From JAFARZ01 sp035651595 (GTDB lineage: Bacteria; Actinomycetota; Actinomycetes; Streptosporangiales; Streptosporangiaceae), in the NCBI GenBank assembly GCA_035651595.1, contig DASRFJ010000164.1, positions 1 to 29,647 on the forward strand: a DNA stretch of 29,647 nt. The letters run 5' to 3'. Below, in pieces: positions 14,607 through 22,311 of the stretch (the stretch's first letter is position 1; every line of letters starts with the position of its first letter). The notes beneath the pieces were generated by a model. That model worked only from the letters and a program-made list of their open reading frames with translations. It did not search any database and was not told the DNA's origin. A program made the translations under genes and the position numbers.

Positions 14607-15563
14607 TTATTGTTGCCAGCCGGATTGGCGGCTAGCGCTGTGGGCTGTCCTTCCGCCGGGGTCCGGCCCCGCTAGGCGCCGGAAGGCGCCTGGTGTGGCG
14701 CCGAATTCTCGTTTGAAGGCTTTCGCGAAGGCGAACTCCGATGAGTAGCCGCAACGCCTTGCCACGGCGAGCAGCGGTGCGTCGGTCTCCCGCATGAGCT
14801 TCGCCGCCACGGTCATCCGCCACCAGGTCAGGTAGCCGAGTGGCGGCCGGCCGACGAGCGCGGTGAACCGCTGCGCGAACACCGAACGGGAAAGTCCGGC
14901 CCGCTCTCCCAGTGCGTGCACCGTCCACGGCGCTTCGGGCTCGGTGTGCATCGCGTGCAGCGCCGCGCTGACGGCGGGATCCGCGAGCGCCGCGGGCCAT
15001 CCGGCCGACGAGGCTGCCGACTGGTCGTAGAACCAGCCGCGCAGCATGTACAGCAGCAGGAGATCCAGCAGAGCGGAGACGCTCGCGCCCGTGCCCGCGC
15101 GCGGCTCGGCCAGCTCGGCGCCCAGCAGGCCCACTGCGGCCTCCAATCGCGGGTGCCGGCCGAGATGGGCGGGCAGGTGGATGATGTCGGGCAGGCCTGC
15201 CAGAAGCGGGTGAGGGCGCGAGCGGTCGAGCACGTAGGCACCGCAGACCAGCTCCGTGACGGCACCGCCACCCGGCTCGCCGTCGAGATTCCGGTCGCCG
15301 ATCCGGACCTCGGTGAGCGGACTGCCAGGATCGTCGGCAATGGCGTGCCCGGGCTCACGGGGCAGAAGCACGATGTCGCCGGTAGCCAGCCGGACCGGTT
15401 CGGCGTCCGCTGGCAGCAGCCAGCAAGTGCCGCTGAGCACGATGTGGAACCCGGCACCGTCCGTCGGCGGAAAGCGCATGCCCCACGGTGCCCGCAGCCG
15501 GTTCCGGTTGGAGTGGGGACGGCCGGTGCGCATCATCGTCACCGCGTCACTCAGTACATCCAT
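14607..15563 (-). CDS. AraC-family regulator with cupin sensor domain
   Basis: A 318-residue regulator. The N-terminal cupin-type sensor (about 1-190) begins MDVLSDAVTMMRTGRPHSNR and carries GFHIVLSGTCWL and GDIVLLPREPGHAIAD, as in the cupin_6 AraC group. The C-terminal double helix-turn-helix (about 200-305) includes WTVHALGERAGLSRSVFAQRF, GRPPLGYLTWWRM and VARRCGYSSEFAFAKAFKREFGATPGAFR. It is divergent from a saccharopine-dehydrogenase-like oxidoreductase, the usual position of the regulated gene in this group. The ATG has TAGATT 6 bases upstream and no ribosome site, suggesting a leaderless message. Confidence 0.9.
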   Translation of the reverse strand: MDVLSDAVTMMRTGRPHSNRNRLRAPWGMRFPPTDGAGFHIVLSGTCWLLPADAEPVRLATGDIVLLPREPGHAIADDPGSPLTEVRIGDRNLDGEPGGGAVTELVCGAYVLDRSRPHPLLAGLPDIIHLPAHLGRHPRLEAAVGLLGAELAEPRAGTGASVSALLDLLLLYMLRGWFYDQSAASSAGWPAALADPAVSAALHAMHTEPEAPWTVHALGERAGLSRSVFAQRFTALVGRPPLGYLTWWRMTVAAKLMRETDAPLLAVARRCGYSSEFAFAKAFKREFGATPGAFRRLAGPDPGGRTAHSASRQSGWQQ

Positions 15564-15569
15564 GAACGT

Positions 15570-15575
15570 AATCTA
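15570..15575 (-). promoter_or_regulatory. Candidate -10 box of a leaderless promoter
   Basis: TAGATT on the minus strand, followed by 6 bases and then the AraC gene's ATG at 15563. Confidence 0.4.
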
Positions 15576-15693
15576 CCGTGCATCCGTGATTCAGGACGAT
15601 TGAGCATGAACACCGGACTTCCTGGCATTGTCCGTCCGTCCATCAGGCCATACTGTCGATCCAGATCACACCCGACGATCGACGGAGCAGTTG

Positions 15694-16716
15694 ATGAGGA
15701 TCGCACTCAACGGCGCGAGCGGCTACACGGGCCGCCTCGCGGTCGCCGAGCTCTCCCGCCGCGGCATCGACACAGTCCTAGTCGGCCGCGACCCAGACCG
15801 GTTGCGCGCCGCAGCGGCAGGCACCGGCTTCGAGGTCAGGATCGCCGACATCGGCGATCCGGACGCACTTGAGGCCGCCTTCTCGGATGCCGATGCCGTC
15901 ATCAACACCGCCGGCCCGTTCGCCCGGCTCGGCCCACCTGTCATCCAGGCCGCGATCGCCGCCGGAACTCACTACGTCGACACCACGGGAGAGCAGCAGT
16001 ACATCAACAATGTCTTCGACACCTTCGCCGGCGCCGCCGCCGATGCCAGAGTGACGGTCGTCCCGGCCATGGCCGACGACGGAGGGCCGAGCGACTTCAT
16101 CAGCCACCTGGCCGCCGATACCGCCGGGACGGTGGACGTGATCACGGCCGCCCTCTGGTACCGTGATGGCGCCTTCAGTCGCGGGACGATGCGGTCACTG
16201 GACCCCGACCTGCTGTTCAACGAGGCGCTGCGCTACGAGAACGGCGGCTGGGCCACCTACGAGGAGGCGAGCCACGCCGAGTGGTGCTTTCCGGGCACGG
16301 ACCAGCCTGTGAAGGTAGGCAAGGCGGCGCTCCCGCCAGTCGCCACGGTGCCGAGACACGTGCCGGTGGCGCGCATGGAGGGCATGCTCGCGGGATCGTT
16401 CGACGCACTGAAGAACGGCATCCCCGCCGCGGTCATCGACTCCCTGCCGGAAGGGCCCGACAACGAGCAGCGGCAGAAGGGGAAGTGGACGATCACCGTC
16501 GAGGCGGCAAGGCGAGGCGAACGCACCATGCGCGGCGAGGTCGAGGGCACGGACCCGTACGGAACGACCGCAATCATCGCGGTAGAAGCGGCGCGCCGTC
16601 TGGTAACGGACGGGGCCGAGCCAGGAGTCCTGGCACCTTCGCAGGCGTTCGACCCGGAATCATTCCTGGACTTCCTCGCCGCGCACGGGGTGCGCTGGCA
16701 GGTGACCGGGGCCTGA
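15694..16716 (+). CDS. Saccharopine dehydrogenase-like / trans-acting enoyl reductase family oxidoreductase
   Basis: NAD(P)-binding protein of 340 residues. MRIALNGASGYTGRLAVAELSRRG holds the GxSGYTG dinucleotide loop at residues 7-13. ADAVINTAGPFARLG, then THYVDTTGEQQYI are family signatures shared by saccharopine dehydrogenase-type and mycobacterial trans-acting enoyl reductase proteins. The lysine-pathway role is unlikely at this length; reduction of an unknown carbonyl or enoyl substrate is a family-level guess. ATG 15694 has GGAG about 8 bases upstream and starts exactly at the Rossmann strand; an open frame back to 15628 is discarded. Expression is probably set by the divergent AraC protein. 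Confidence 0.85.
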   Translation: MRIALNGASGYTGRLAVAELSRRGIDTVLVGRDPDRLRAAAAGTGFEVRIADIGDPDALEAAFSDADAVINTAGPFARLGPPVIQAAIAAGTHYVDTTGEQQYINNVFDTFAGAAADARVTVVPAMADDGGPSDFISHLAADTAGTVDVITAALWYRDGAFSRGTMRSLDPDLLFNEALRYENGGWATYEEASHAEWCFPGTDQPVKVGKAALPPVATVPRHVPVARMEGMLAGSFDALKNGIPAAVIDSLPEGPDNEQRQKGKWTITVEAARRGERTMRGEVEGTDPYGTTAIIAVEAARRLVTDGAEPGVLAPSQAFDPESFLDFLAAHGVRWQVTGA

Positions 16717-16821
16717 TCCGTCGCGCTGGTGACGAGGGCGCACACGGGCCGCGCGGTCACAGTCCTCTCGCCAGGCAAAGAAGACCTGGCATCGCCGTCT
16801 GCTCACCGCAAGGTCAGGGGA

Positions 16822-16950
16822 ATGGGCGGTGCCGAGCTGCCCAGCGGCAAAGCCGAGAACTCCGAGACCGCCGTCGCCGCCGTCATCGGCGAAACATACG
16901 AGGAACTGGGCCGGAACAGCGACACCGAGTGGGGCTGGCATGCTTGTCCG
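16822..16950 (+). pseudogene. Nudix hydrolase remnant (degenerate Nudix box)
   Basis: In the frame upstream of, and continuous with, the GNAT gene, AELPSGKAENSETAVAAVI followed directly by GETYEELG fits the Nudix box Gx5Ex7REUxEExGU, except that Arg is replaced by Gly. The three Glu residues are kept. The rest of a Nudix fold (about 130 residues) is not recognisable on either side: the open frame begins at 16729, and that part has no clear Nudix strand. It may be a fragment, or the N-terminus of a fusion if translation starts at 16729. Confidence 0.45.
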
Positions 16951-17508
16951 GTGGAACCCGAGGAGCATGCTGACCCGCCCGAACCGCGTCCCGCGCAGCA
17001 CGTGCGCATCGTGCACTTGACCGCGCCCGTGTTCCGCGCCCTGGTCAACGGTGACCTGACGGCGGCGAACGCGGCGAGTCCGGTGCCTTTGTCGGCATAC
17101 TTCGCCGGCCCAGAGTGGAGAGCGGTGTGGCAGCGGCGGAGCAAGCAGGTAGCGGATGATCCCGCCAGTGCGGCATGGGTCACCGGTGTCATCTGGGATG
17201 AGCGGCACCAGGTGGCCGTCGGCCGGGCTGGCTATCACGGGCCGCCCGATCCGTCGGGCATGGTGGAGATCGGCTATGCGGTCGACCCGGCGTACCGGCG
17301 GCGTGGCTACGCCAGGGCCGCGCTGGAGGCCCTGCTGCGGCGCGCTGCCCGTGAACCCCGCGTACGCACGGTGCGGGTGACCATCAGTCCTGACAACGTG
17401 GCCTCTTACCGGCTGGCGTCGCAGTACGGGTTCACCAAGGTCGGTGAGCAGTGGGACGACGAGGACGGCCCGGAGATCATCTACGAGCTCGATGCCGAGC
17501 GCCGGTAG
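16951..17508 (+). CDS. GNAT-family N-acetyltransferase
   Basis: Acetyltransferase of 185 residues from GTG 16951. The body begins HVRIVHLTAPVFRALVNGDL. The acetyl-CoA motif is VEIGYAVDPAYRRRGYARAALEALL, followed by VRVTISPDNVASYRLASQYGFTKVGEQWDDEDG. The subgroup resembles small GNATs that accept varied amines; the substrate is not predictable. The frame is open to 16729, which would give a 259-residue protein carrying a degenerate Nudix box. I prefer the shorter form, because homology to GNATs starts only near 16990. Neither start has a clear ribosome site. Confidence 0.8.
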   Translation: MEPEEHADPPEPRPAQHVRIVHLTAPVFRALVNGDLTAANAASPVPLSAYFAGPEWRAVWQRRSKQVADDPASAAWVTGVIWDERHQVAVGRAGYHGPPDPSGMVEIGYAVDPAYRRRGYARAALEALLRRAAREPRVRTVRVTISPDNVASYRLASQYGFTKVGEQWDDEDGPEIIYELDAERR

Positions 17509-17538
17509 ACGCAGCGAACGTCCGCGCAGTGGGCGAGG

Positions 17539-17925
17539 TCAGGACGTGGCGAGTCGCGCGCGTTCGTTCGTGTTAAATGCTTTCGGCTTGCGGGCGTCGG
17601 CATCCCAGAGCACGGTGACGACCCTTGCCTCGGCGGCGGTCACGCCCTCGGACGTGAGGATCGTCTCCCGCGTTGTCAAGCTTGTGGTGCCGATTCGCTC
17701 CACCTCGATACGCACGTGGAGCCGCCGGTCGGTGTAGCGGACCTCAGCGTGCAAGTCGATCTCCACGCGGGCCACCACGTACTGCGGGTCGCGGCCGAGC
17801 GCCCGCATGTAGAAGGCGTCCCGGCCTTCCTCCAGGTAGGTCAGGAATACCGCGTGGTTGACGTGCCCCAGTGCGTCGACATCCCGCCACCGAAGGCTGA
17901 CCTGATGCTCAAAGACCGCGTGCAC
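17539..17925 (-). CDS. Acyl-CoA thioesterase, 4HBT hotdog fold
   Basis: Single-domain hotdog protein of 128 residues, the standard YbgC/4HBT length. The signature RWRDVDALGHVNHAVFLTYLEEGRDAFY includes the catalytic Asp17 in DALGHVN. It also has the central VVARVEIDLHAEVRYTDRRLHVRIEVERIG and the strand TRETILTSEG. It would hydrolyse a short or aromatic acyl-CoA in the cytoplasm. GTG 17925 is the start, with an AGAGTGAG stretch upstream as a weak ribosome site. It is convergent with the GNAT gene and divergent from the HNH gene, so it is probably its own unit. Confidence 0.87.
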   Translation of the reverse strand: MHAVFEHQVSLRWRDVDALGHVNHAVFLTYLEEGRDAFYMRALGRDPQYVVARVEIDLHAEVRYTDRRLHVRIEVERIGTTSLTTRETILTSEGVTAAEARVVTVLWDADARKPKAFNTNERARLATS

Positions 17926-17986
17926 ATGCTCACTCTTTCACCACCCCGGTTCCGCCAGCGTCTACGGTGGCGCTGACTCGGAAGCC

Positions 17987-18008
17987 TTTTGGCAACACGT
18001 TGCCAAAA
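17987..18008. promoter_or_regulatory. Perfect 22-bp palindrome upstream of the HNH gene
   Basis: Two 10-base arms, TTTTGGCAAC and its exact complement, are separated by AC, so the core reads TTGGCAACACGTTGCCAA. An A-tract follows on the plus strand. It lies 62 bases upstream of the thioesterase start and 75 upstream of the HNH start, in an unusually AT-rich stretch. It resembles a dimeric repressor operator. It is not a terminator, because the A-tract is on the wrong side for either gene. Confidence 0.6.
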
Positions 18009-18070
18009 AAAGAATCGAAATAATTCTACGACACGCCGGTTGCCGAGCGATCGTGGCATACTGTCCGTAG

Positions 18071-18076
18071 TAGTAT
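18071..18076 (+). promoter_or_regulatory. Candidate -10 box of a leaderless promoter
   Basis: TAGTAT, followed by 7 bases and then GTG 18084; no Shine-Dalgarno sequence. Confidence 0.45.
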
Positions 18077-18083
18077 TCGAATC

Positions 18084-20078
18084 GTGAGCAGGACGCGAGT
18101 AAGGTACCGAAACACCCAGGCCGGGAGGGAGACAAGCCGGCCGGGACGGGTCCGGCCGCGCCCATCCGCGGCAGAGGCGGCGCGGCTGACCCGGGTTGCC
18201 GGGCGGGACCGCCGCTATGCCGGGCGGCCGGATGCGGAGGTGATGCTGGCGCTGGGGGAGTGGGGGGCGCTGGAGTCCTGGGCGTGCGCGCAGAAGATCG
18301 CCGCGACCCAGGAGATGATCCGGCGCCGTCCGGCGGACGCGCGGACGCTGGCCATGCTCGCCGCCGCCGGGATCCGTCCGGCCGCGGACCCGGATGCGCT
18401 GCCCGCGGCGTGGGACAAGACGCTGGGCGAGGAGCTGGCGCTCGAGCTGTCCTCGTCGGTGTATTCCGGGCTGGCCTTGGCCGAGCTGTCGTTCGCACTG
18501 AAGAACCGGCTGCCGCTGACCGCCAGGGCGCTGGAGGACGGCACCTTGGACATGGGCAAGGTGCGGCTGATCGCCGGGGAGACCGCGGTGCTGACCGATG
18601 AGCAGGCGCGGACGGCCGAGGCGGAGATCGCGGACCGGTGGGACGGGCTGACCTGGGGCGAGCTGCGGGACCTGGTGACCGCAGCGGTGATCAACGCCGA
18701 TCCGGAGGGGGCACGCAAGCGGCGCGAGGAAGCATCCAAGGATGCGCGGTACCGGTTCTGCCTGGACCGGGGCGCGCTGACCGCGACCCTGGCCGGGTAC
18801 AGCCTGCCGCCGGCCGACGCGATCCGCGCCGACCAGCGGGTCCGTGCCCGGGCTCGCGGGTACCGGCGGCACGGCATCGACGGCACCTTTGACCAACTGT
18901 GCGCGCTCGCCTACCTAGACCTGCTGACTGGCCGGGACGCCCGCGACCGCATCGCCCAGAGTCCGGTCCCCGGCGGGGACGAGGAAGCAGAGGAAGCGGC
19001 CTGGGACAGTCGGCTCTCGGCCGGCCCGGGCGCCGACGACGCCTGGGACGACAGCCGGATCCCGGACGACCCCGACGCCGCGACCCTGGCCGGCATGCCC
19101 TCTCCGGACGAGCCTGCCCTGCAAGACGACGCCGAGGACGGCGACAGCGAGGACGACGCCGAGGACGGCGACGCCGAGGACGGCGACGACGGCGAAGACG
19201 ACGGCCAGGACGGAACCGACGAGAACGGGGACGGCGGAGATGACGACGCCGGGCCCGGGCCGGATGGGTGCGGGTGCGGCGGGGGCGGGGCGGTGGCAGG
19301 AGACGACGGGCTGGCGGCGAACGTCGACCTGATCGTCCCGCTGGCCGACCTGACGGGGTACGCGCAGCGGGCCGGTCAGGTGCGGAACTTGGGCGGGGTG
19401 GACCCGGAGCTGGCACGGACCCTGGCGGCCATGGCCGCCAGGAACCTGGGCAGCGTGTTCCGGATCATCGTCACTGGGCCGGATGGGCGCGCCGCCGCGT
19501 TCGGACAGGCCACCCCGATCACACCAGCCACTCGGCCCCCAGAGGACCGACATACCAAGGGCACCCAGCTGCCCATCCCCAGCCTCGGAACCACCGGAGA
19601 CCCACCGGACGGCACACCGGACGACCCCGGCATGCCCCTGGCGCGCTTCGTTCCCGCACCGGGCAGCCGGAACCGGGTCACCGGACAGAGCGGCCACGCC
19701 CTGTGGCGGCTGGAGATCGGCAGCACGATGTACACGGTCCGGCTCGACCCGGTCCCCGGACCCGGCCCCTGCACCCACGACTACCAGGCGGCAGGGTACA
19801 AGCCCGGCCCGGTGCTGCGCCGGCTCGCCGAGGTGCGCGACGGGGCGTGCATGCTGCCGGGCTGCAACCGCAGCCCGCGGCGGTCCGAGAGCGAGCACTG
19901 CCAGCCATGGCCGGCCGGGGGCACCTGTAGCTGCAATCTGGGCTTGAGCTGCAAGAAGCACAACCTGATGAAGAAAGACCCGAAATGGCAGGTAACGCAG
20001 ACGCCGGACGGCGTCCGGAGCTGGATCACCCCTGGCGGGCTCCGGTACACCAAGAAGCCCAAGACATACCCGAGCTAG
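18084..20078 (+). CDS. DUF222 / HNH endonuclease domain protein (13E12-type) with acidic insert
   Basis: A 664-residue protein. DUF222 covers about 30-290. Segments such as LPLTARALEDGTLDMGKVRLIAGET and DPEGARKRREEASKDARYRFCLDRGALTATLAGYSLPP are diagnostic. An Asp/Glu/Gly low-complexity stretch occupies about 348-392, built from an imperfect GACGCCGAGGACGGCGAC-like DNA repeat. The C-terminal HNH region (about 585-664) has a Cys pair (589, 594), SESEHCQPW with His605, Cys615/Cys617, NLGL with Asn618, Cys623 and KKHNLMKK with His626. Compared with the usual DLDH...NL..LC..HH..K, the metal Asp is Glu604 and the last His is Asn627. The family is widespread and multicopy in Actinobacteria and its function is unclear. 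It is followed by an rskA remnant on the other strand. Confidence 0.88.
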   Translation: MSRTRVRYRNTQAGRETSRPGRVRPRPSAAEAARLTRVAGRDRRYAGRPDAEVMLALGEWGALESWACAQKIAATQEMIRRRPADARTLAMLAAAGIRPAADPDALPAAWDKTLGEELALELSSSVYSGLALAELSFALKNRLPLTARALEDGTLDMGKVRLIAGETAVLTDEQARTAEAEIADRWDGLTWGELRDLVTAAVINADPEGARKRREEASKDARYRFCLDRGALTATLAGYSLPPADAIRADQRVRARARGYRRHGIDGTFDQLCALAYLDLLTGRDARDRIAQSPVPGGDEEAEEAAWDSRLSAGPGADDAWDDSRIPDDPDAATLAGMPSPDEPALQDDAEDGDSEDDAEDGDAEDGDDGEDDGQDGTDENGDGGDDDAGPGPDGCGCGGGGAVAGDDGLAANVDLIVPLADLTGYAQRAGQVRNLGGVDPELARTLAAMAARNLGSVFRIIVTGPDGRAAAFGQATPITPATRPPEDRHTKGTQLPIPSLGTTGDPPDGTPDDPGMPLARFVPAPGSRNRVTGQSGHALWRLEIGSTMYTVRLDPVPGPGPCTHDYQAAGYKPGPVLRRLAEVRDGACMLPGCNRSPRRSESEHCQPWPAGGTCSCNLGLSCKKHNLMKKDPKWQVTQTPDGVRSWITPGGLRYTKKPKTYPS

Positions 20079-20131
20079 CCGGGCCCGCCTGCGGCGAGTG
20101 TGCGGCTGCGCTTGGGCGAGTTCTCACGGGG

Positions 20132-20697
20132 TCAGGCGGCGAGGTTCAGCATGAGGATCGGCGCGGACGCGGATCCGGGCATTCGGCCGGCGGGTTCGAC
20201 GGTGAGCGCCACCCAGTCCCCGGCGATCACGCCGGTCGCCATGACCGGGCTGGTCATGCCGTGGTCGGGCGCCGGAAGCACGCCGGCCGGCCGGCCGGTC
20301 ACCGGCCGGGCCCATCAGCCAGAGCATGTAGCAGCGGTCGGAGTGCAGCGGCGGCAGACCGTCGGTGGTGAACACCAGGGCGCGGTCCCTTCGGGACATC
20401 ACGACGGTGGCCGAGCCGCCGGCCCGGACCCGGGCGGTCAGCAGGATCGCATCCGGCGCGTTCAGCACCTGGGCGATCGCGTGATCGCTCTGCCTGGCGG
20501 TGCTGAGATGATGCTCGGCGGTGACCGCGACCAGCCCGGTCGCCGCCGCTCCGGCCAGGATCGCCGTGCCCCGCCGCGACCACCTGCTCAAACAGGTCCG
20601 TGGGCGGTTCGGACGCAACCGCGCCCGCCAGCCGGGCGGTGGCCTCGCGCAGTTCGCGCAGTTCAGCGGCGCACGCGCCCGGGCACTGACCACGCAA
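20132..20697 (-). pseudogene. RskA-like anti-sigma factor, truncated with two frameshifts
   Basis: Three frames, read leftward, together give an anti-sigma-K-type protein. The first (20697 to about 20565) reads CAAELRELREATARLAGAVASEPP, the helix after the zinc-binding Cys of the anti-sigma domain; about 50 residues before it are missing. The second (about 20570 to 20290) gives the membrane helix GTAILAGAAATGLVAV and the extracytoplasmic RskA fold, ending CYMLWLMGPAGDRPAG. The third (to TGA 20132) gives VLPAPDHGMTSPVMATG, then WVALTVEPAG, the normal C-terminus. The last shift sits in a (CCGG)4 run. No partner sigma factor gene is present in the window. It lies 12 bases after the GH3 stop. Confidence 0.65.
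20283..20298. repeat. CCGG tetranucleotide run, four units, inside the anti-sigma remnant
   Basis: CCGG repeated four times. With three units the anti-sigma reading would continue GDRPAGVLPAPDHG in one frame; with four, the frame is broken. Confidence 0.8.
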
Positions 20698-20709
20698 GGT
20701 GGTGGCGGC

Positions 20710-22311
20710 TCACGGAACCTTGACTGTGACGGTTAGCGGCAGGTTCCGGCTGGAGCTGCCGACCGCGAGCTGGTAGGCGCCGGGTTCCACCGTCCAGGCG
20801 CGAGTGGCCGTGTCCCAGTACGCCAGGCGGCGGAACGGCAGCGGGATCTCGACGATCGGTTCCGCGCCAGGATCCGCGCCCGCCTTGGCAAAACCGGCCA
20901 GCCAGCGGACCGGCCGTTCGACCACGCTGTCCGGACGTGACGTGTAGACCTGGATCGTCTCGGTGCCGTACCTGGCCCCGGCGTTCTTCAGCCGGACCCT
21001 GACGCGGATGCCGTCGGCCGCCAAGGCGACATCCGCGCCGAGATAGTCCCAGCTGGTGTAGCCCAGGCCGTGGCCGAACGGGAAGCGGGGCTCTGGCCAG
21101 GTCATCGGCAGACGGCCGCCGGGTTCGGCGCGGCCGAGCAGCACGTCGGCGAGCGCGTTGCCGTATTCCTGGCCAGGAAACATCGTGAGCAGGATCGTGA
21201 GTACCTCGCCGGCTCAGGGCAGCGGCACCGGCGCCACGGTGTTGACGACCACGACCGTTCGCGGGTTCACGGCGGCTACCCGGCGGACCAGTTTGTCCTG
21301 GCGGCCAGGCCCCTCTTCGGCGGTGCCGACCACCACGACGGCGACATCGGCGGCGCGGGCGAGGTGGTGCGGCTCCTCGCCGGCCGAGTAACTGACCGCG
21401 ACGTTCGGACCCAGGGCGGCGCGCAGTCCCGTCACTGCGGCGTTCGGGCCGATGACCGCCACGCGGCGCAGTGCCCGCGGGTCCAGCGGGAGCAGCGAGC
21501 CCTCGTTGCGAGCCAGCACGAAGCCCGCGGCCGCCGTGGTCCGCAGCAGGTTGCGAGCGCGCTGGCCGGCCCACTTCGCCGCCGCGCCGGGCGCGGCAGC
21601 AGGCCCGAGCGCGCCGACCCGCGACGCCAGGCGCAGTATCCGCAGCACCTTGTCATCGACCGCCGACTCGCTGACCCGGCCGTCACGGACCGCCCGGACG
21701 AGGGCGCCGGCGGTGGCGACGCCCCGTGCGGCACCGCGGCCGGAGACGACCACGCCGTCGAACCGCCACTCGTCCTTGAGGATGCCGCGCAGCATCGGTG
21801 ACTCGGTCACCACCGCCCACGGACGCTCCTGGCGGACGATGGTCTCGAACGGCGCCAGGTACACCTCGCGCTGCACCCGCTCGTCCGCCGAGTCGTCGAC
21901 GGCGAACTGCTTCACCGCGGCTGCGACGCCGCCCCGTTGCACGCCGCGGACGATCGCGCCGCCGATCACGGCGGTGAGCAGCGGGTCCTCGCCGAGGCCG
22001 CGCGTCAGGCTGACGGCGGGACCCAGCAGCACGTCGACGCCTTGGCGGCGGCATTCGGCCGCCAGCAGGCTGCCGATCCGTCCGGCTCGGTGCGGATCCC
22101 ACGTGGCGGCCAGCGCGACCGGCGCCGGGACGTTCAGCGCGGTGTCGCCGGCGGCCCCGTCAGAACAGCGGATGGCGCGCAGCCCGATACCCGGATGCTC
22201 GGGCACGGTCCAGCGGTCCGCGCCGGTCAGCAGCGCCGCCTTCTCCGCCAAGCTGAGCCGGGCGAGCAGTTCGCGCGGGCGCGGCCGTTTGCTAGAACCT
22301 GGAGCGGACAT
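20710..22311 (-). pseudogene. GH3 glycoside hydrolase, inactivated (internal TGA, lost nucleophile, small deletions)
   Basis: From ATG 22311 (MSAPGSSKRPRPRELLARLSLAEKAAL... onward) the frame shows a family 3 beta-glucosidase/xylosidase layout, compressed to 534 codons instead of about 800. Several conserved blocks have been shortened. The substrate-site KH is KQ (VKQFAVDDS). The nucleophile motif SDW reads SGR in VVSGRGAARG. The NFEYxSEDP loop is reduced to GLGEDP. A TGA at 21216-21214 stands where the family has Trp (LP-stop-AGEV), and the same frame then continues MFPGQEYGNALADVLLGRAEPGGRLP, FPFGHGLGYTSW and a complete fibronectin-like C-terminal domain. The start overlaps the rhamnosidase end by 20 bases, so it was the last gene of that operon. 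Confidence 0.72.

Noticed and set aside
14401..14748. Plus-strand frame starting MSIATLERQ inside the palindrome
   Set aside because: Arg/Gly-rich sequence without homology, running into the 3' end of the AraC gene. The ATG is part of the TTGACATGTCAA palindrome.
17987..18008. Palindrome as a Rho-independent terminator
   Set aside because: It lies upstream of both flanking genes, and the homopolymer is A on the plus strand, so it cannot give a U-tract for any transcript ending there.
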